From: Eubacterium sp.
Lineage (GTDB): Bacteria > Bacillota > Clostridia > Lachnospirales > CAG-274
NCBI GenBank assembly: GCA_020859645.1
Contig: JAJBVU010000279.1
Location: forward strand, 1-6,582
Direction: 5' to 3'
Length of the DNA stretch: 6,582 bases
The notes under the pieces were generated by a model that saw only the letters and a program-made list of their open reading frames with translations, ran no database searches and had not been told where the DNA came from. Shown here piece by piece: positions 6,354 through 6,582 of the stretch. Within the stretch, counting starts at the first letter, position 1. Each line of letters opens with the position of its first letter. Both the position numbers and the translations under genes were made by a program.

Positions 6354-6362
6354 TAAAACACA
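6339..6362 (-). terminator. Possible weak terminator of the toxin mRNA
   Basis: Reading the minus strand, TGTGTT (6362-6357) pairs with AACACA (6348-6343) around an 8-base AT loop and is followed by TTTT (6342-6339). The stem is only 6 bp and AT-rich, so efficiency is doubtful. It is the first terminator-like structure with a T tract downstream of the toxin stop codon, and it would leave the toxin mRNA complementary to almost the whole antisense RNA. Confidence 0.3.
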
Positions 6363-6453
6363 AAAGGGAGTAACTTAGGTAGTTTCTCCTCACCGTAATT
6401 GATTATCTTAAGATAACCGTTAGGCGTCGGAATCTAAACGGTTATCTTTTTTT
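6360..6453 (+). ncRNA. Candidate type I antitoxin: antisense RNA of about 94 nt to the toxin mRNA 3' end
   Basis: The RNA is bounded by a strong promoter (TTGACA-17-TATTAT) and a perfect 12-bp intrinsic terminator. Its last 34 nt (6420-6453) are the exact complement of toxin codons 28-38 and the stop. The remaining 60 nt would be complementary to the toxin 3' untranslated region. A 14-base palindrome, TTATCTTAAGATAA (6403-6416), overlaps the ascending arm of the terminator and offers an alternative fold. A pyrimidine-rich segment (TCTCCTCACC, 6385-6394) could pair weakly (6 bp) with the toxin Shine-Dalgarno sequence. By analogy with RatA/TxpA and SR4/BsrG of Bacillus subtilis, it would block translation or trigger RNase cleavage of the toxin mRNA. 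The RNA gene is well supported; its function is inferred. Confidence 0.7.
6410..6453 (+). terminator. Terminator of the antisense RNA
   Basis: A perfect 12-bp stem (6410-6421 AAGATAACCGTT with 6437-6448 AACGGTTATCTT) closes a 15-base loop and merges into a seven-T tract (6447-6453). The descending arm and T tract are, on the other strand, toxin codons 28-34, and the loop encodes the last residues. No T tract follows on the minus strand, so it ends only the antisense RNA. Confidence 0.9.
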
Positions 6454-6536
6454 GTTATAATATGTAAAACAATCCTTATAACGATAATAAGTATTAATAT
6501 AATTAATATATCAGCGTCATAGATAATTTCTATCAT
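6420..6536 (-). CDS. Small hydrophobic membrane peptide, candidate type I toxin (TxpA/Fst/holin-like)
   Basis: This 38-residue peptide begins MIEIIYDADIL. It has one predicted membrane span at about 10-27, almost entirely Ile/Leu/Val with a single Arg at 21, and a charged tail starting TKKDNR (28-33). The start is clear: AAGGAGGTG at 6542-6550 places AGGAGG 7 bases from the ATG. Short length, one span and a charged C-terminus match type I toxins such as TxpA, BsrG and Fst, which insert in the membrane and damage it or the envelope. The Lys-Lys-Asp after the span recalls the TxpA tail as I remember it, but I cannot assign a family. The gene converges with an antisense RNA that covers its last 11 codons. 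It is too short for usual gene callers. Reality of the gene is likely; toxicity is inferred from architecture. Confidence 0.75.
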   Translation of the reverse strand: MIEIIYDADILIILILIIVIRIVLHIITKKDNRLDSDA

Positions 6537-6541
6537 AACAA

Positions 6542-6565
6542 CACCTCCTTCCGCAGCGTATTATG
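6542..6565 (-). promoter_or_regulatory. Toxin Shine-Dalgarno site and putative -10 box
   Basis: On the minus strand, CATAAT (6565-6560) is a 5 of 6 match to the -10 consensus. It would start a transcript near 6553, only about 17 bases before the ATG, with AAGGAGGTG (6550-6542) in between. The matching -35 would lie just beyond the window end, so the promoter cannot be confirmed here. Confidence 0.45.
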
Positions 6566-6582
6566 CCTCCATAGGACACATC

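Noticed and set aside
6360..6453. Riboswitch or attenuator reading of the plus-strand structured RNA
   Set aside because: It is followed by no plus-strand gene within the window and overlaps an opposing peptide gene, so an antisense role explains it better.
1..6582. CRISPR array, tRNA, rRNA or insertion sequence
   Set aside because: No regularly spaced repeats, no tRNA cloverleaf or rRNA signature, and no transposase or terminal inverted repeats with target duplication were seen.

Overview
The window looks like chromosome from a low-to-mid GC, plant-fibre-degrading Firmicute. A Ruminococcus-like member of the Oscillospiraceae/Ruminococcaceae is the best guess. The reasons are a secreted pectin-degrading enzyme ending in a type I dockerin (a cellulosome anchoring module), strong AGGAGG ribosome binding sites, Gram-positive sigma-A promoters, and a short anaerobe-type ThiC under a TPP riboswitch. 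The species assignment is inference.

Layout. Bases 1-60 hold the terminator of a gene lying outside the window. Bases 61-229 are an AT-rich leader with inverted repeats and a probable promoter. Bases 230-4414 encode one very large secreted protein (1394 aa): signal peptide, uncharacterised N-terminal domain, three Ig-like repeats, pectin methylesterase (CE8), Ig-like linker, rhamnogalacturonan acetylesterase-type SGNH domain (CE12-like) and dockerin. It should strip both methyl and acetyl esters from pectin so that lyases and hydrolases can reach the backbone. Its terminator is at about 4454-4484.

Bases 4485-4706 contain no credible protein gene but are rich in structure: a perfect 17-bp inverted repeat, a sigma-A-like promoter, and a possible small RNA of about 70 nt with a GGAA-loop hairpin and its own intrinsic terminator. 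A set of alternating TTTGAC/GTCAAA arms follows. Next come a consensus promoter (TTGACA-17-TATAAT), a TPP riboswitch, and a leader in which a U-rich tract just after the aptamer can pair with the thiC Shine-Dalgarno sequence. thiC itself (4934-6238) makes the pyrimidine half of thiamine and is followed by a terminator.

The right edge (about 6325-6582) holds the most striking item: a candidate type I toxin-antitoxin locus. A 38-codon, Ile-rich, single-membrane-span peptide with a perfect Shine-Dalgarno sequence lies on the minus strand. It converges with a roughly 94-nt antisense RNA on the plus strand, which has its own consensus extended -10 promoter and a strong terminator. The antisense terminator is built from the same bases that encode the charged tail of the peptide. 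The three units (pectin esterase, thiamine synthesis, toxin-antitoxin) look independently transcribed, each with its own promoter and terminator.
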